DNA from: Halobacillus sp. A1
Lineage (GTDB): Bacteria > Bacillota > Bacilli > Bacillales > Halobacillaceae
NCBI RefSeq assembly: GCF_024189295.1
Contig: NZ_JAIZEN010000008.1
Coordinates: 109,152-173,151 of the forward strand
Reading direction: 5' to 3'
DNA: 64,000 nucleotides
Shown here: positions 36,019-45,002 of the stretch, piece by piece
Numbering within the stretch: position 1 is the stretch's first letter
Layout of the letters: each line of letters begins with the position of its first letter
Made by a program: the position numbers and the translations under genes
Notes under the pieces: generated by a model
What the model saw: the letters and a program-made list of their open reading frames with translations, nothing else
The model's database searches: none
What the model was told of the DNA's origin: nothing

Positions 36019-38166
36019 TTACGAACGCTGTTTTTGTTGTTTAGGTACTTTTCTAAAAGGAAGCCACCAGTTCCAATCACCTAACAGCTTCATAAGGCTT
36101 GGAACGAGAAGCAGTCGTATAATGGTCGCATCTATAAAGATGGCAACTGCGATGCCGATACCGATTTGTTTAACAGGCACCACTCCTGTAAAGGCAAAAG
36201 CTCCGGTAATCACAATCATGATCAGGGCAGCGGACGTGATGATTTTACTCGTACTGGCTAGCCCATCTGCTGTCGCTTGCGTATTGTCTTTTGATTGTAA
36301 ATAATATTCCTGAATTCTAGAAATAAGGAAGACCTCATAATCCATGCTGAGCCCGAAAACCAGGCTGAACACAATAACCGGCAGGATAAGGGCTATATCA
36401 GCTTCCTCCAGGCCGAAATGACCGCCCTGGAAAAGCCATACAAGCACACCGAATGTGGACATCAGCCCGACGATATTCATAAAAATAGCTTTTAAAGGAA
36501 TGATGATCGACCGAAAAGCGATCGTAAGGATGATGAAGGTGGAAAGCAGTATGATCGCCAGAGCATAACCGACTTTCTCATAGATTTCTGTGTAGATTTC
36601 TTCGTTGAACTTCGGTTGGCCGCCAAAGCTTATCTCCTGGTCGAAGGTTTGTGAACTCCAGTCAGAGAGAAGCTCTTGTGCTTCAGATGAGTTAGCTGTT
36701 ACCGACAAGTTGATCGGAATCATGAGCTGCTCCTCTTGAATGAATGGTTCAATAACTGGTTCCAACTGAGTACGAGAAGCTTCGTTTTCCACAGCTTGAT
36801 AGAACTCTTCTGAAGATGAAATATCACTCGATGAGTAAATGGTATTTACCGAATCCACGATTTCCGGTTCGTTAAGTATCTTTTCAAGCTGTTCGATTTC
36901 CTCCAGTCCTGCTTGGTCAAGCCATCCATCGTCTCGTTGAACGAGGGCGTAGGCGGTACTTTCGCTATCACCCATAAATTCCTCATCGATTTGTTCGTAA
37001 GCTGCGCGGGACTCATAGCTCTCTGGCAGTGAACTGATGGTCGGAATCGTTAAGTTCATATTGAAAACAGGGAGGATGCCGATTACTAATAATGCGAGCG
37101 CGGTAAACGTGATGACAAGAGGGCGTTTCATGACGGCGTAAGCGAACTTTTTCCATCTTGCAGTGCTTCCTTCACTGACAGGAATAATCCTCCACTTATT
37201 CAAGTGAGGACCAGCAACATATAGAACGGCAGGAAGAAAAGTCAGGGACGCGAGAACAGCAACGATGATTACGATTGTCCCGCCAATTGCTATATTCATG
37301 AAAATATCGACCTGAATGACGCTCATTGCCCCCAATCCTATAAACACGCAGATGGCTGAAAATAGAATGGAACGTCCCGCTGTCTGTATCGTTATGATGA
37401 GAGCTTCTGTCTTCTCTTTGAACATCAGCTCTTCGCGGTATCGATTAATAAATAATAAAGCGAAATCGATACTTAATGCTAAGCCGATCATAGGAGCGAT
37501 ATTCAAAATAAAAATGGAAAGGTCCATTTGATTTCCAATAAGGGCTAATAATCCAAAACCGATTACGATAGTGATGCCGCCTATAATCAAAGGAAGCAGT
37601 GAAGCGACTACAGTGCCAAAAGCAACCACCAGGATAATAAGAGCTACCGGTACGCCAATCAATTCTGCGCGCTTTAAATCATCCTGGCTTGCTTTGTTAA
37701 TATCCTCTGAAATGACTGGTGCCCCTGTAAGAATGGCTTCGTCTTCGTTTATGACGGATTGGATATCTTCAATAACTTTCTTTTGATCTTCTGGTTCATT
37801 CTCAAAGTTCAGCGCAGCGTAAGCAGATGACTCACTGTACATCGACTCGTCATCTAAAGGGGAAATTATAGAGGCGCCGACATCTAATTCTTCGATGCTG
37901 CTTAAGCTATCCTCAATGGATTGCACAAAAGAGGCATCTGTCTGTTCCCCTTTCTCGAATAGAAGGAGGAGAGTGGATTCAGGGAAATCAAAGGTATCTG
38001 TCAATTCTTGTTCAACTTGTTCATATTCACCATCCGTTCTAAAACCGTCTCCTTCTAATAATGAAGGGAGTTGAAGTGCAAAATATCCCAGGGCGAGGGA
38101 AGCAATCAGCCACAATGCAATAATCCATCTATAAGAACGAACAATTAACGAAGCTGTTTTTTTCAT
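36019..38166 (-). CDS. MMPL/RND-family membrane transporter (YdfJ-like)
   Basis: 715 residues with the duplicated MMPL layout: one N-terminal span, a large outer domain (about 40-170), five spans ('GLALSIDFALLFINRYREE' marks the conserved fourth-span motif), then the second set ('GLSMDYEVFLISRIQEYY' near 630). The two D-containing motifs act as proton relay in the family. It exports lipids, drugs or other hydrophobic molecules using the proton gradient; B. subtilis YdfJ is the closest recognised relative. GGGAG lies 10 bases before the ATG. No regulator is adjacent. Confidence 0.9.
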   Translation of the reverse strand: MKKTASLIVRSYRWIIALWLIASLALGYFALQLPSLLEGDGFRTDGEYEQVEQELTDTFDFPESTLLLLFEKGEQTDASFVQSIEDSLSSIEELDVGASIISPLDDESMYSESSAYAALNFENEPEDQKKVIEDIQSVINEDEAILTGAPVISEDINKASQDDLKRAELIGVPVALIILVVAFGTVVASLLPLIIGGITIVIGFGLLALIGNQMDLSIFILNIAPMIGLALSIDFALLFINRYREELMFKEKTEALIITIQTAGRSILFSAICVFIGLGAMSVIQVDIFMNIAIGGTIVIIVAVLASLTFLPAVLYVAGPHLNKWRIIPVSEGSTARWKKFAYAVMKRPLVITFTALALLVIGILPVFNMNLTIPTISSLPESYESRAAYEQIDEEFMGDSESTAYALVQRDDGWLDQAGLEEIEQLEKILNEPEIVDSVNTIYSSSDISSSEEFYQAVENEASRTQLEPVIEPFIQEEQLMIPINLSVTANSSEAQELLSDWSSQTFDQEISFGGQPKFNEEIYTEIYEKVGYALAIILLSTFIILTIAFRSIIIPLKAIFMNIVGLMSTFGVLVWLFQGGHFGLEEADIALILPVIVFSLVFGLSMDYEVFLISRIQEYYLQSKDNTQATADGLASTSKIITSAALIMIVITGAFAFTGVVPVKQIGIGIAVAIFIDATIIRLLLVPSLMKLLGDWNWWLPFRKVPKQQKQRS

Positions 38167-38313
38167 TTTTCATGATCTCCCTTTGCTATTTTATTTCTAA
38201 TAAATCATACATCTAAATTTTCCAAATGAAAACATTATTACATGTCTAAAGGAGTGTTGGATTAGTGCCGGGGTGGTACATGATAATAAAACTAGTATAT
38301 GGAGGACCAGATT

Positions 38314-38940
38314 ATGCAATTACCAGAATACATAATCAATGAAGCCAATAAGAAGATGGAAGATGAAAAGGTGGAAGGGTTCGTTCTAGGGAATGGAAAC
38401 CCTGAGGCTGATATTATGATTGTCGGTGAAGCTCCTGGCGAAAAAGAGGCTGTGGAAGGGGTTCCTTTTATCGGAAGAGCGGGCGATGAATTGGATAAAC
38501 AGTTCGCCTATCTTGGGATTAAAAGGGAGGACGTCTATATTACAAGTGTGGTGAGAAGCCGCCCTTACAAGTGGGTAGATACTACAAAAAAAGGGAGTGG
38601 GGGGCGTCGTAAAGCGAATCGCAAGCCGAATCAAAGGGAAATTGCCGCGCATGCTCCTATTTTAGACTATCAAATTAATGCCATTTCGCCCCGCTTGATT
38701 ATAGCTTTAGGCGGAGTAGCCCTTGAACGATTAGCGGGGAAGCAGTACAAAATTTCAGAGGTGCTTGGTGAGCTTATTGAAGGACCTGTCTATCAATGGG
38801 AAAATAATGAATATGTCTTAAGCGAAAAACCATATGCCGTGTTCCCGCTTTATCATCCTGCTGCTGTGTTCTATAATCCCGTTATCAAGAAAGATATTTA
38901 TCATTCACTTGATAAGCTTAAAGAATATTTGAACCTTTGA
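38314..38940 (+). CDS. Uracil-DNA glycosylase superfamily protein lacking cysteines
   Basis: 208 residues from the ATG at 38314, which has GGAGG 8 bases upstream (an earlier ATG contains that site). It carries the family 4/5 motifs: 'GEAPGEKEAVEGVPFIGRAG' (38-57), 'YITSVVRSRP' (75-84) and 'HPAAVF' (181-186). Family 4 enzymes hold a 4Fe-4S cluster through four cysteines, one of them in a 'VVKCRP' segment. Here that position is serine and the protein has no cysteine at all. A basic, Gly-rich insert (about 88-106) follows. It may be a cluster-free uracil glycosylase or have another DNA-related role. Confidence 0.82.
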   Translation: MQLPEYIINEANKKMEDEKVEGFVLGNGNPEADIMIVGEAPGEKEAVEGVPFIGRAGDELDKQFAYLGIKREDVYITSVVRSRPYKWVDTTKKGSGGRRKANRKPNQREIAAHAPILDYQINAISPRLIIALGGVALERLAGKQYKISEVLGELIEGPVYQWENNEYVLSEKPYAVFPLYHPAAVFYNPVIKKDIYHSLDKLKEYLNL

Positions 38941-38941
38941 A

Positions 38942-38992
38942 AATAACAAAGAGCCGCCCCGCTTTTATAAGAGGGTGCGGCTCTTTGTTATT
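38942..38992. terminator. Bidirectional terminator between the glycosylase and anti-sigma-like genes
   Basis: A 16-bp perfect stem (38942-38957 with 38977-38992) begins right after the glycosylase stop; the right arm contains the stop codon of the minus-strand gene. Confidence 0.9.
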
Positions 38993-39623
38993 GAGCGATA
39001 GGAAGAGAGTCCTGCTTTTGGAAAATATAATAATCCTTCTTTGTTGTTTCATGGCCCGTGCTTCGTCTGCTTTTAATCGCGATCACTTCATTCTCATCCA
39101 TTCCTTCTACGCTGTAAATGTTCTCTTTAGACGTGATGGATTGCCTGCGTTGTAACTCAGCCGAAGTTTCAGGCTTTACAGTACCTATCGTTTCAACAAG
39201 CTTGGATTTTTCAATGGTTTCCCCAGTTTGAACAAACATCTCATCATTAAAGATGATGTAGGTGTGGCGCACCATTGTATAGGTTTGCTGTTCGCTTTGT
39301 GCGCTAGCCTGTTCAATCGTATGCTGGGCTTCATCATTCTCGATCAATTGCTGGCCTTTCATCTCAGTATGGACAGGGCGTTGAGATAGGGATGTTGTAT
39401 CGTATTGGGAGGAATGAGAAGGCTGTACTTGAAAAATCATGAATATCAATACAGCAGCGGCCGGCATCGGTAAGGCAGACTTCTTCCATACTTTTGAATT
39501 CTTTGGCGCCTGATTCGTAGCCTGATTAAGCAGCTTATCCATCTCATATTCATCCATAGGAACTTGTTGATATTTAACATTATGATTCATCTTTTTTAAG
39601 CGACGGTCCATTAGTTCATTCAT
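38988..39623 (-). CDS. Membrane protein, putative anti-sigma factor
   Basis: 211 residues. The N-terminal ~47 residues are hydrophilic and cytoplasmic by prediction, a single span 'ALPMPAAAVLIFMIFQV' follows near 50-66, and the outer part is rich in Gln, Thr and Ser. It overlaps the upstream ECF sigma gene by 8 bases, the usual arrangement for sigma and anti-sigma. No zinc-finger H-x3-C-x2-C is present, so it is not of the RskA/ZAS class. The anti-sigma role is inferred from context and topology. Confidence 0.7.
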   Translation of the reverse strand: MNELMDRRLKKMNHNVKYQQVPMDEYEMDKLLNQATNQAPKNSKVWKKSALPMPAAAVLIFMIFQVQPSHSSQYDTTSLSQRPVHTEMKGQQLIENDEAQHTIEQASAQSEQQTYTMVRHTYIIFNDEMFVQTGETIEKSKLVETIGTVKPETSAELQRRQSITSKENIYSVEGMDENEVIAIKSRRSTGHETTKKDYYIFQKQDSLPIAQ

Positions 39624-40206
39624 CTGTTGAGCTCCCTTCTGAAGCGATTTGCTCCTGTAATAATTGGCGGGCTCTGCGAAGTCTGGTTTTAATGGTATTC
39701 GGACTCACATTTATTAATTGAGACATATCCTTCACTTCGAATTCTTCGAAATAAAAAAGGATGATCACTTCCCTGTATTTATCTTCGAGCTGTAATATGT
39801 GTTGAAAGAGTTCCTCATCATTGCTCTTATTGATCGTATGCTGTTCGGGTGTTTCTGCTTGAGAAGGGAGGTTTTGAAATACCTCGGCCCCCTTTTTAAG
39901 TACCCTTCTGATATAGGAGCTTTTAAGATGGTCTTTGCACAAGTTGATAGTGATTTTGTAAAGCCATGTTTTTTCGGTGGAATTTTGGTTAAAAGTGGTA
40001 TACTTTTGGTAGGCTTTGATAAACGTTTCTTGCGTAATATCTTCTGCGAGTGAATGATCTTTTACGTAGGAGTAAGCAAGCCACTTCAAATCGTGGCTGT
40101 ATAAACGAATCCATTCTTCGATTTTCTCATTCAGTGATGCCGCGGTTTTATTGTTTTCTAAAGATTCCTGAGAACCTTCTTTTCCAAACGATTCGTTCCA
40201 CCTCAT
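39616..40206 (-). CDS. ECF-type RNA polymerase sigma factor
   Basis: 196 residues with region 2 'DHSLAEDITQETFIKAYQKYTTFNQNS' region near 48-75 and region 4 'FEVKDMSQLINVSPNTIKTRLRRAR' near 150-180. The first 30 residues are an extra hydrophilic extension. It is co-transcribed and overlapping by 8 bases with a membrane protein that probably restrains it. AAGGGGCG lies upstream of the ATG at a slightly long distance. This is the third ECF sigma in the window. Targets are unknown. Confidence 0.9.
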   Translation of the reverse strand: MRWNESFGKEGSQESLENNKTAASLNEKIEEWIRLYSHDLKWLAYSYVKDHSLAEDITQETFIKAYQKYTTFNQNSTEKTWLYKITINLCKDHLKSSYIRRVLKKGAEVFQNLPSQAETPEQHTINKSNDEELFQHILQLEDKYREVIILFYFEEFEVKDMSQLINVSPNTIKTRLRRARQLLQEQIASEGSSTDE

Positions 40207-40328
40207 AGAATAGACGACGCCCCTTCCGGCAAGGTTTTATCCATACCTGCTCGACTCACCTTGTATAATATTTCTAGCATAACATATGGTTTCCTAATTT
40301 GAATAAGCCAGATAGGAGAAATGAATTT

Positions 40329-41981
40329 ATGAAGAAGCCTGGTTTAACGATGGCTGCAATTGGTGTGTTTATTATGTTCCTTTGGTTTGTTTTTGTTGAG
40401 ACGACTATATTGGATGCCTCCTTGATCTTTGCTTTTCTCATACTTGTTCCACTCTTGCTTGAAGAAATCATTCAATCTCCCGAAAATAATCGAGCGGAAC
40501 AGTGGATTTGGAATGTTATGCTTGCTTATCTGCCTTTTTCTGTAGCCGGTATGTTGGCGGTAGCGCTTCCTCCTGGTCTGAAATCTGGGAGTTGGGCGTT
40601 ATTATGGTTCTTTTTCACTTTATTAATAGCTTTTGGAGGTTTGATGAGGTGGCTTGGGCGAGGCTGGTTTCCTATTCATGAAACCATCATCGATATCGGT
40701 TTAATCTATATAGCTGCAGGTGGAGTATGGTTTGTTTTGGCGAGTGTGGGAGTGGAGACAATCGCCGGGCAAATACAGGCGCTCCATTTCCATTATGCTG
40801 GTTTTGTTCTTCTGGTATTGATTGGATTGTTCGGCCGCTGGCTGAGTGCTTATAAAAAGACAGGCACGGGGCGGCCTTATCAAGTACTGGGGGTAGGTGT
40901 GGCTCTAGGGCCGTTATTTATCCTGAATGTATCTCACCAACACTTTCTAGGTTTTGTGGTCACTGCTGTCTACGTGTTGTTTCTCGTATGGCTTTGTTTA
41001 TGGTGGCTCTGGTGTTCTGTGGAATTTAAAATGTGGCCTAAAATGGCGCTGCGGATCGCTTCTCTCCTTTTGATTTTGACAATGGGACTATCCATTATGT
41101 ACAGGCTGGGTTTAGAGATGAACACTTATTGGCTGGGTGTAGGTGATATGACGAAGTGGCATGGTACGTTCAATGCGTTATTTTTTTCGTGGCTGGCCGT
41201 AGCGGCGTGGAGAAGCATTCATCCGGTGAAAGGTTATACATACACAAATTTTCCTGTAAGTCGGCTGCGTATTCGTGGATCATCAGATCATGTAAGTGAA
41301 TGGAGAGCCAGGCATTTGTATGCGGAAGGATTGGTTCATGATCTCTCCTCTCATCAATCGGTGCATTTTGACCCTGGAAGTGTCCATACTGAAGTGCGTC
41401 GTTTTCTCGAAAAGACGACTGATTACAAAATGGGGATGACAGTGAGGTGGAGAAGAGGTTTCAATTTAATTGCAGTCCTTTTCCAAAGACTTAGACAAAG
41501 AGCGGGAGTAAACCGTATCGATCTATCCAGTTACCTTGAAGTGGAAGGGGAGGTCGTACCTGTTCGCGAGGGTAAAGACGGTAGAAAAAACGTCAAGGCA
41601 TGGGTGAGGAAAAACATTGATACTAATGAAACGATGCTTACAAACTATTATTCTTCTCATCACCATAGGGGAAGGACATATATAAATATAGCTTATCCAT
41701 TACCTGTGGGTGTCATAACAGTGGTTCAAATCCTCATAAATGATGGAGATGGCGGGCTCATCTTATCGAGCAGTTCGAAAGAGGATAGGAGAGGGGATGA
41801 GGGGGTATACCTATCTTTTGGCAATTGGACATTACGGACAATTTTGTGTGCTGATTTTCATGTGAGGGCTGAGCATCCCGGACGTCTTCAGGCCTGCTAT
41901 AAAGTTAAGGTGGGCAAAGCTGCTTTGTTAAAAATTTCATATAGGATCGAGAAAAAAGAAAACCACCTGAAGCTCGGTTGA
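40329..41981 (+). CDS. yndJ: YndJ family membrane protein
   Basis: 550 residues. The first ~300 hold about nine to ten hydrophobic segments ('LTMAAIGVFIMFLWFVFVE', 'GFVLLVLIGLFGRWL') and match the YndJ family of B. subtilis; the remaining ~240 residues are a soluble domain with 'RLRIRGSSDHVSEWRARHLYAEG' and 'WRRGFNLIAVLFQRL'. Function is unknown. The start follows AGGAG by 10 bases; a TTG ten codons earlier is without a site. It is followed by a terminator shared with the amt gene. The fusion of membrane and soluble parts seems normal for the family. Confidence 0.78.
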   Translation: MKKPGLTMAAIGVFIMFLWFVFVETTILDASLIFAFLILVPLLLEEIIQSPENNRAEQWIWNVMLAYLPFSVAGMLAVALPPGLKSGSWALLWFFFTLLIAFGGLMRWLGRGWFPIHETIIDIGLIYIAAGGVWFVLASVGVETIAGQIQALHFHYAGFVLLVLIGLFGRWLSAYKKTGTGRPYQVLGVGVALGPLFILNVSHQHFLGFVVTAVYVLFLVWLCLWWLWCSVEFKMWPKMALRIASLLLILTMGLSIMYRLGLEMNTYWLGVGDMTKWHGTFNALFFSWLAVAAWRSIHPVKGYTYTNFPVSRLRIRGSSDHVSEWRARHLYAEGLVHDLSSHQSVHFDPGSVHTEVRRFLEKTTDYKMGMTVRWRRGFNLIAVLFQRLRQRAGVNRIDLSSYLEVEGEVVPVREGKDGRKNVKAWVRKNIDTNETMLTNYYSSHHHRGRTYINIAYPLPVGVITVVQILINDGDGGLILSSSSKEDRRGDEGVYLSFGNWTLRTILCADFHVRAEHPGRLQACYKVKVGKAALLKISYRIEKKENHLKLG

Positions 41982-41999
41982 GTCGCTTCAGGTGGTTTT
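41959..41999. terminator. Bidirectional terminator between yndJ and amt
   Basis: A 15-bp perfect stem (41959-41973 with 41985-41999) with A's on the left and T's on the right; it covers the end of yndJ and stops just before the amt stop codon. Confidence 0.92.
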
Positions 42000-42005
42000 G
42001 GATGT

Positions 42006-43400
42006 TTATTGAGCGGGACGCTCTTCTTTCTTCGTTTTCGCGTGATCCAGACTATCCAGCCTGCTCAATAATCCGACACCAAAGTCTTTATCGACTGTAG
42101 GGTTCGGGTTTTCGTTGAAAATGCTCTTAGAAGATTCATAGGCACTTGATCCGTGCTCGGAGAAGTCCAGTCCAGAAATTTCTTCCTCACGGGAAACGCG
42201 AATACCGAATGCAGATTTAAGGGCGAATACTACGATAGCCGTCATCCCCATTGTCCAAGCTACAACGGCTAGAATACCGATAGCTTGGATTCCGAGAAGT
42301 GAAAAACCACCGCCATAGAATAGTCCGCCTTCTAATGCAAAGAATCCGACAGCCAACGTACCCCAAACTCCGCAAAGACCGTGGACAGCGATGGCTCCGA
42401 CTGGATCATCGATGTGGAGTTTACGGTCAAGCAGTTCTACACCTTCTATGAGGATGACTCCGGCAATCAAACCAGTTGCGATGGCGCCAAGCGGGGAAAG
42501 ATCGCCTGTCCCTGCCGTAATACCCACTAACCCGGCTAATGCACCATTTAATGTAAGAGTAGCGTCCACTCGTTTGTATTTCAGCTGTGAATAAAAACCA
42601 GAACCAATGACCCCTGCAGAAGCAGATAATAGAGTAGTAGCTACAACGGCAGGGATAAGCGTCGGATCGGCTGCCAGCGTACTGCCGCCATTAAATCCGA
42701 ACCAGCCGAACCAAAGGATGAACACACCTAATGCACCTATTGGAATGTTGTGACCCTGGATGACGTTGACTTTGCCTCCGCTGTATTTACCTAAACGAGG
42801 TCCAAGGAACATGACAGCAACGATGGCGCCTAATGCACCAGTCAAGTGAACAACAGTCGAACCTGCGAAGTCCACGAAACCTAATTCAGCTAACCAGCCG
42901 CCGCCCCATACCCAGTGACCGACTACTGGATAAATGAAAGCTGTCATGGCTACAGTGAGCATCAAGTATGAGCTTAGTTTGATACGTTCAGCGACAGCAC
43001 CAGATATGATGGTCGCACATGTTGCTGCGAACACAGCCTGGAAGACAAAGAAACCCATTTGGTCTTCGTGTCCGCTAAGTAGAAATCCATCTAGACCTAT
43101 GAAACCTCCCCCAGAAGCTCCAAACATAATTCCATAACCCACAATAAAATATAAAGTGGCGGCGATAGACATCGTCATAAAGTTCTTCATGAGAATGTTT
43201 AACGCATTTTTTGAACGTGTAAAGCCTGCTTCAACCATCGCGAATCCAGCGTGCATGAAAAATACGAGGAAGGCGGCAATCATGATCCATACCATATCAA
43301 GCGATTCTAGTACAGATGCGGCAGTAGCTTCTGTTTGAGCACTAGCAGCTACTGGAAAGCTAAAGGAGGCTATTAATAATAACGGGATAATTTTTTTCAT
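42006..43400 (-). CDS. amt: Ammonium transporter (Amt/NrgA family)
   Basis: 464 residues: a cleavable N-terminal signal ('LLLIASFSFPVAASA'), then eleven spans. Signatures include 'DFAGSTVVHLTGALGAI' with the first pore histidine and 'AIAVHGLCGVWGTLAVG' with the second. The last 60 residues form a hydrophilic tail. It conducts ammonia/ammonium into the cell and is gated by the PII protein encoded 27 bp upstream in the same operon. Two GlnR/TnrA-type boxes lie before the operon, implying nitrogen control. The tail is longer than in NrgA and ends in 'KKEERPAQ'. Assignment is firm. Confidence 0.95.
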   Translation of the reverse strand: MKKIIPLLLIASFSFPVAASAQTEATAASVLESLDMVWIMIAAFLVFFMHAGFAMVEAGFTRSKNALNILMKNFMTMSIAATLYFIVGYGIMFGASGGGFIGLDGFLLSGHEDQMGFFVFQAVFAATCATIISGAVAERIKLSSYLMLTVAMTAFIYPVVGHWVWGGGWLAELGFVDFAGSTVVHLTGALGAIVAVMFLGPRLGKYSGGKVNVIQGHNIPIGALGVFILWFGWFGFNGGSTLAADPTLIPAVVATTLLSASAGVIGSGFYSQLKYKRVDATLTLNGALAGLVGITAGTGDLSPLGAIATGLIAGVILIEGVELLDRKLHIDDPVGAIAVHGLCGVWGTLAVGFFALEGGLFYGGGFSLLGIQAIGILAVVAWTMGMTAIVVFALKSAFGIRVSREEEISGLDFSEHGSSAYESSKSIFNENPNPTVDKDFGVGLLSRLDSLDHAKTKKEERPAQ

Positions 43401-43427
43401 CTTTTCATAACATCCTTCCGAATAAAA

Positions 43428-43769
43428 TTAGATAAGTGCAGCTTTTCCTTTTTCTCCCGTGCGGATTCGGAACACTTCGTCGATAGTGGAAACGAAAATT
43501 TTCCCATCTCCCACTTTGTCTGTAGCACAAGTGCTGGTAATCACTTCGACAATGTCTGTAACTTCGTTATCTTCGACTACCATTTCTACTTTCACTTTCG
43601 GATATAGCTTCACTTCGTAACGATTACCTCGAAAAATCCCTTCCTGTCCTTTTTGTTGGCCGCAGCCAGCAACTTCAGAAACCGTCAGCCCTTTGACGCC
43701 TAAAGTATCGAGATTTTCTCTTAATGATTGAAAAGCTTCAGGGCGTATGATGGCCTCCAATTTTTTCAT
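43428..43769 (-). CDS. glnK: PII nitrogen signal protein GlnK
   Basis: 113 residues, the standard PII length. The T-loop segment 'GIFRGNRYEVKLYPKVK' has the tyrosine at position 51, and 'VGDGKIFVSTIDEVFRIRTGE' is the C-terminal ATP/2-oxoglutarate-binding signature. It senses 2-oxoglutarate and adenylate levels and blocks the Amt pore by inserting its T-loop; in Bacillaceae it also binds TnrA. It precedes amt, the reverse of the B. subtilis nrgAB order. AAGGAGG is present before the ATG. Whether Tyr51 is modified in this organism is not known. Confidence 0.94.
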   Translation of the reverse strand: MKKLEAIIRPEAFQSLRENLDTLGVKGLTVSEVAGCGQQKGQEGIFRGNRYEVKLYPKVKVEMVVEDNEVTDIVEVITSTCATDKVGDGKIFVSTIDEVFRIRTGEKGKAALI

Positions 43770-43791
43770 CGTTAGTATCCTCCTTTAGTTA

Positions 43792-43808
43792 TGTTAGTTT
43801 TCTTCACA
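43792..43808. promoter_or_regulatory. GlnR/TnrA box downstream of the glnK promoter
   Basis: TGTTAGTTTTCTTCACA fits the palindrome TGTNA-N7-TNACA exactly. It lies 23 bp before the glnK start codon and downstream of the predicted transcription start, a position expected to repress. Confidence 0.55.
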
Positions 43809-43829
43809 TATTGGGTAATGTTAAAACTT

Positions 43830-43858
43830 ACTATAAATCAAATTTTCAGAAAAATCAA
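43830..43858 (-). promoter_or_regulatory. Predicted sigma-A promoter of glnK-amt
   Basis: On the minus strand: TTGATT (43858-43853), a 17-base spacer and TATAGT (43835-43830), giving a start near 43823. It lies between the two GlnR/TnrA boxes. Confidence 0.45.
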
Positions 43859-43876
43859 TACCAATTATCTATTTAA

Positions 43877-43893
43877 TGTTAGAAAAGTTGACA
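43877..43893. promoter_or_regulatory. GlnR/TnrA box upstream of the glnK promoter
   Basis: TGTTAGAAAAGTTGACA fits TGTNA-N7-TNACA exactly. Its centre is about 62 bp before the predicted start, somewhat further than the usual TnrA activation position near -50. It lies just beyond the nrdB terminator. Confidence 0.6.
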
Positions 43894-43901
43894 TAAATAA
43901 A

Positions 43902-43937
43902 AATCCCGTGTCATTTATGGAAAAATGACACGGGATT
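43902..43937 (-). terminator. Terminator of the nrdAB operon
   Basis: A 15-bp perfect stem (43902-43916 with 43923-43937) with a 6-base loop; on the minus strand a T-rich run follows. Confidence 0.92.
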
Positions 43938-43949
43938 GAAAAAATAGAA

Positions 43950-44993
43950 TTATAAATCGTCAAATCCGTTATCTTCGGAAACTTTTGTATACTGTCTGGA
44001 TTTTTGCTCAAAAAAGTCTGATTTTCCTTCATCGACTTCCTGATAGGCACGAATCCACTTCAGTGGGTTTTCTTCATATTCAGGAAAAGGCTTTTCGGCT
44101 CCCATCAATTTGCAGCGCTTATTTGCGATATATCGAATGTAATCCTCTAAATCATCTATTGGAATGCCGGGGAACTCATTACCGATAATGTGATGGGCCC
44201 ACTTGATTTCTAAATCTACGGCTTCTTTAAAGGTTTCCGTTACGAATTTTTCATACCATTCGCGGTCAAGCTGTGGGTTTTCATTCAGCGTTTCTTTAAA
44301 AATATGGGCGAATAAGTTGACGTGAATCTGCTCGTCCCGGTTAATGTAATTGATCATAGTACTTGTCGAGACCATCTTTTGGTTTCGGGCCAAGTTGTAA
44401 AAGAAAGCAAATCCTGCATAGAAAAACAGGCCTTCCAATACGACATCGTACACGACTGATTTCAAGAAATTCTCAACAGAGGGCTTGTCATCGAATTGTT
44501 CATACCCATCGGTGATGAATTTATTCCTTTCTATTAAAATGTCATCATGCTTCCAATATTCAAAAATCCGTTCCTGTTCAACTTGGTCAACAAGAGTGGA
44601 TAATACATAAGAATACGACTGGTTGTGCACCACTTCCTGAAAAGCGAGCACCTGCATCAGGGCTGAAACACTAGAATCGGTCAGGTAGTCGGCGATTTTT
44701 CCAGAATAATCAGTTTGGATCGAATCTAAAAAAGCGAGCAGGCCGATAATCTTTTTAAAAGAAACCTGTTCCTGTTCTGAAAGTTCCGGCCATTGTTTCA
44801 AATCATTGCTCATATTGATTTCACTTGGGATCCAGAAGTTAGCGAGCATCGTTTTGTACATAGGGTAAGCCCATGAATAGCGCGTATTATCCCAGTTCAA
44901 CACGTTCGAACTCTGGCCATTCACCATGCCTGTTGATGCGTTGGGTGCCTTATGATCGACAAGCTTGCGTTTCTGTATAGTATGGTCCATCAT
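43950..44993 (-). CDS. nrdB: Class I ribonucleotide reductase, beta (radical) subunit
   Basis: 347 residues. The di-metal ligands are visible: Asp in 'LLAFLDSIQ', Glu and His in 'FQEVVHNQSY', Glu in 'VVLEGLFFYAGF', Glu and His in 'NRDEQIHVNLF'. The radical tyrosine is expected just after the first His helix. With the alpha subunit it reduces ribonucleotides to deoxyribonucleotides under aerobic conditions. The gene is 9 bp after nrdA and shares its B12-riboswitch control. No nrdI or nrdH is adjacent, which argues against a standard class Ib locus; subclass not settled. AGGAGGGAAC precedes the double ATG. Confidence 0.93.
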   Translation of the reverse strand: MMDHTIQKRKLVDHKAPNASTGMVNGQSSNVLNWDNTRYSWAYPMYKTMLANFWIPSEINMSNDLKQWPELSEQEQVSFKKIIGLLAFLDSIQTDYSGKIADYLTDSSVSALMQVLAFQEVVHNQSYSYVLSTLVDQVEQERIFEYWKHDDILIERNKFITDGYEQFDDKPSVENFLKSVVYDVVLEGLFFYAGFAFFYNLARNQKMVSTSTMINYINRDEQIHVNLFAHIFKETLNENPQLDREWYEKFVTETFKEAVDLEIKWAHHIIGNEFPGIPIDDLEDYIRYIANKRCKLMGAEKPFPEYEENPLKWIRAYQEVDEGKSDFFEQKSRQYTKVSEDNGFDDL

Positions 44994-45002
44994 GTTCCCT
45001 CC

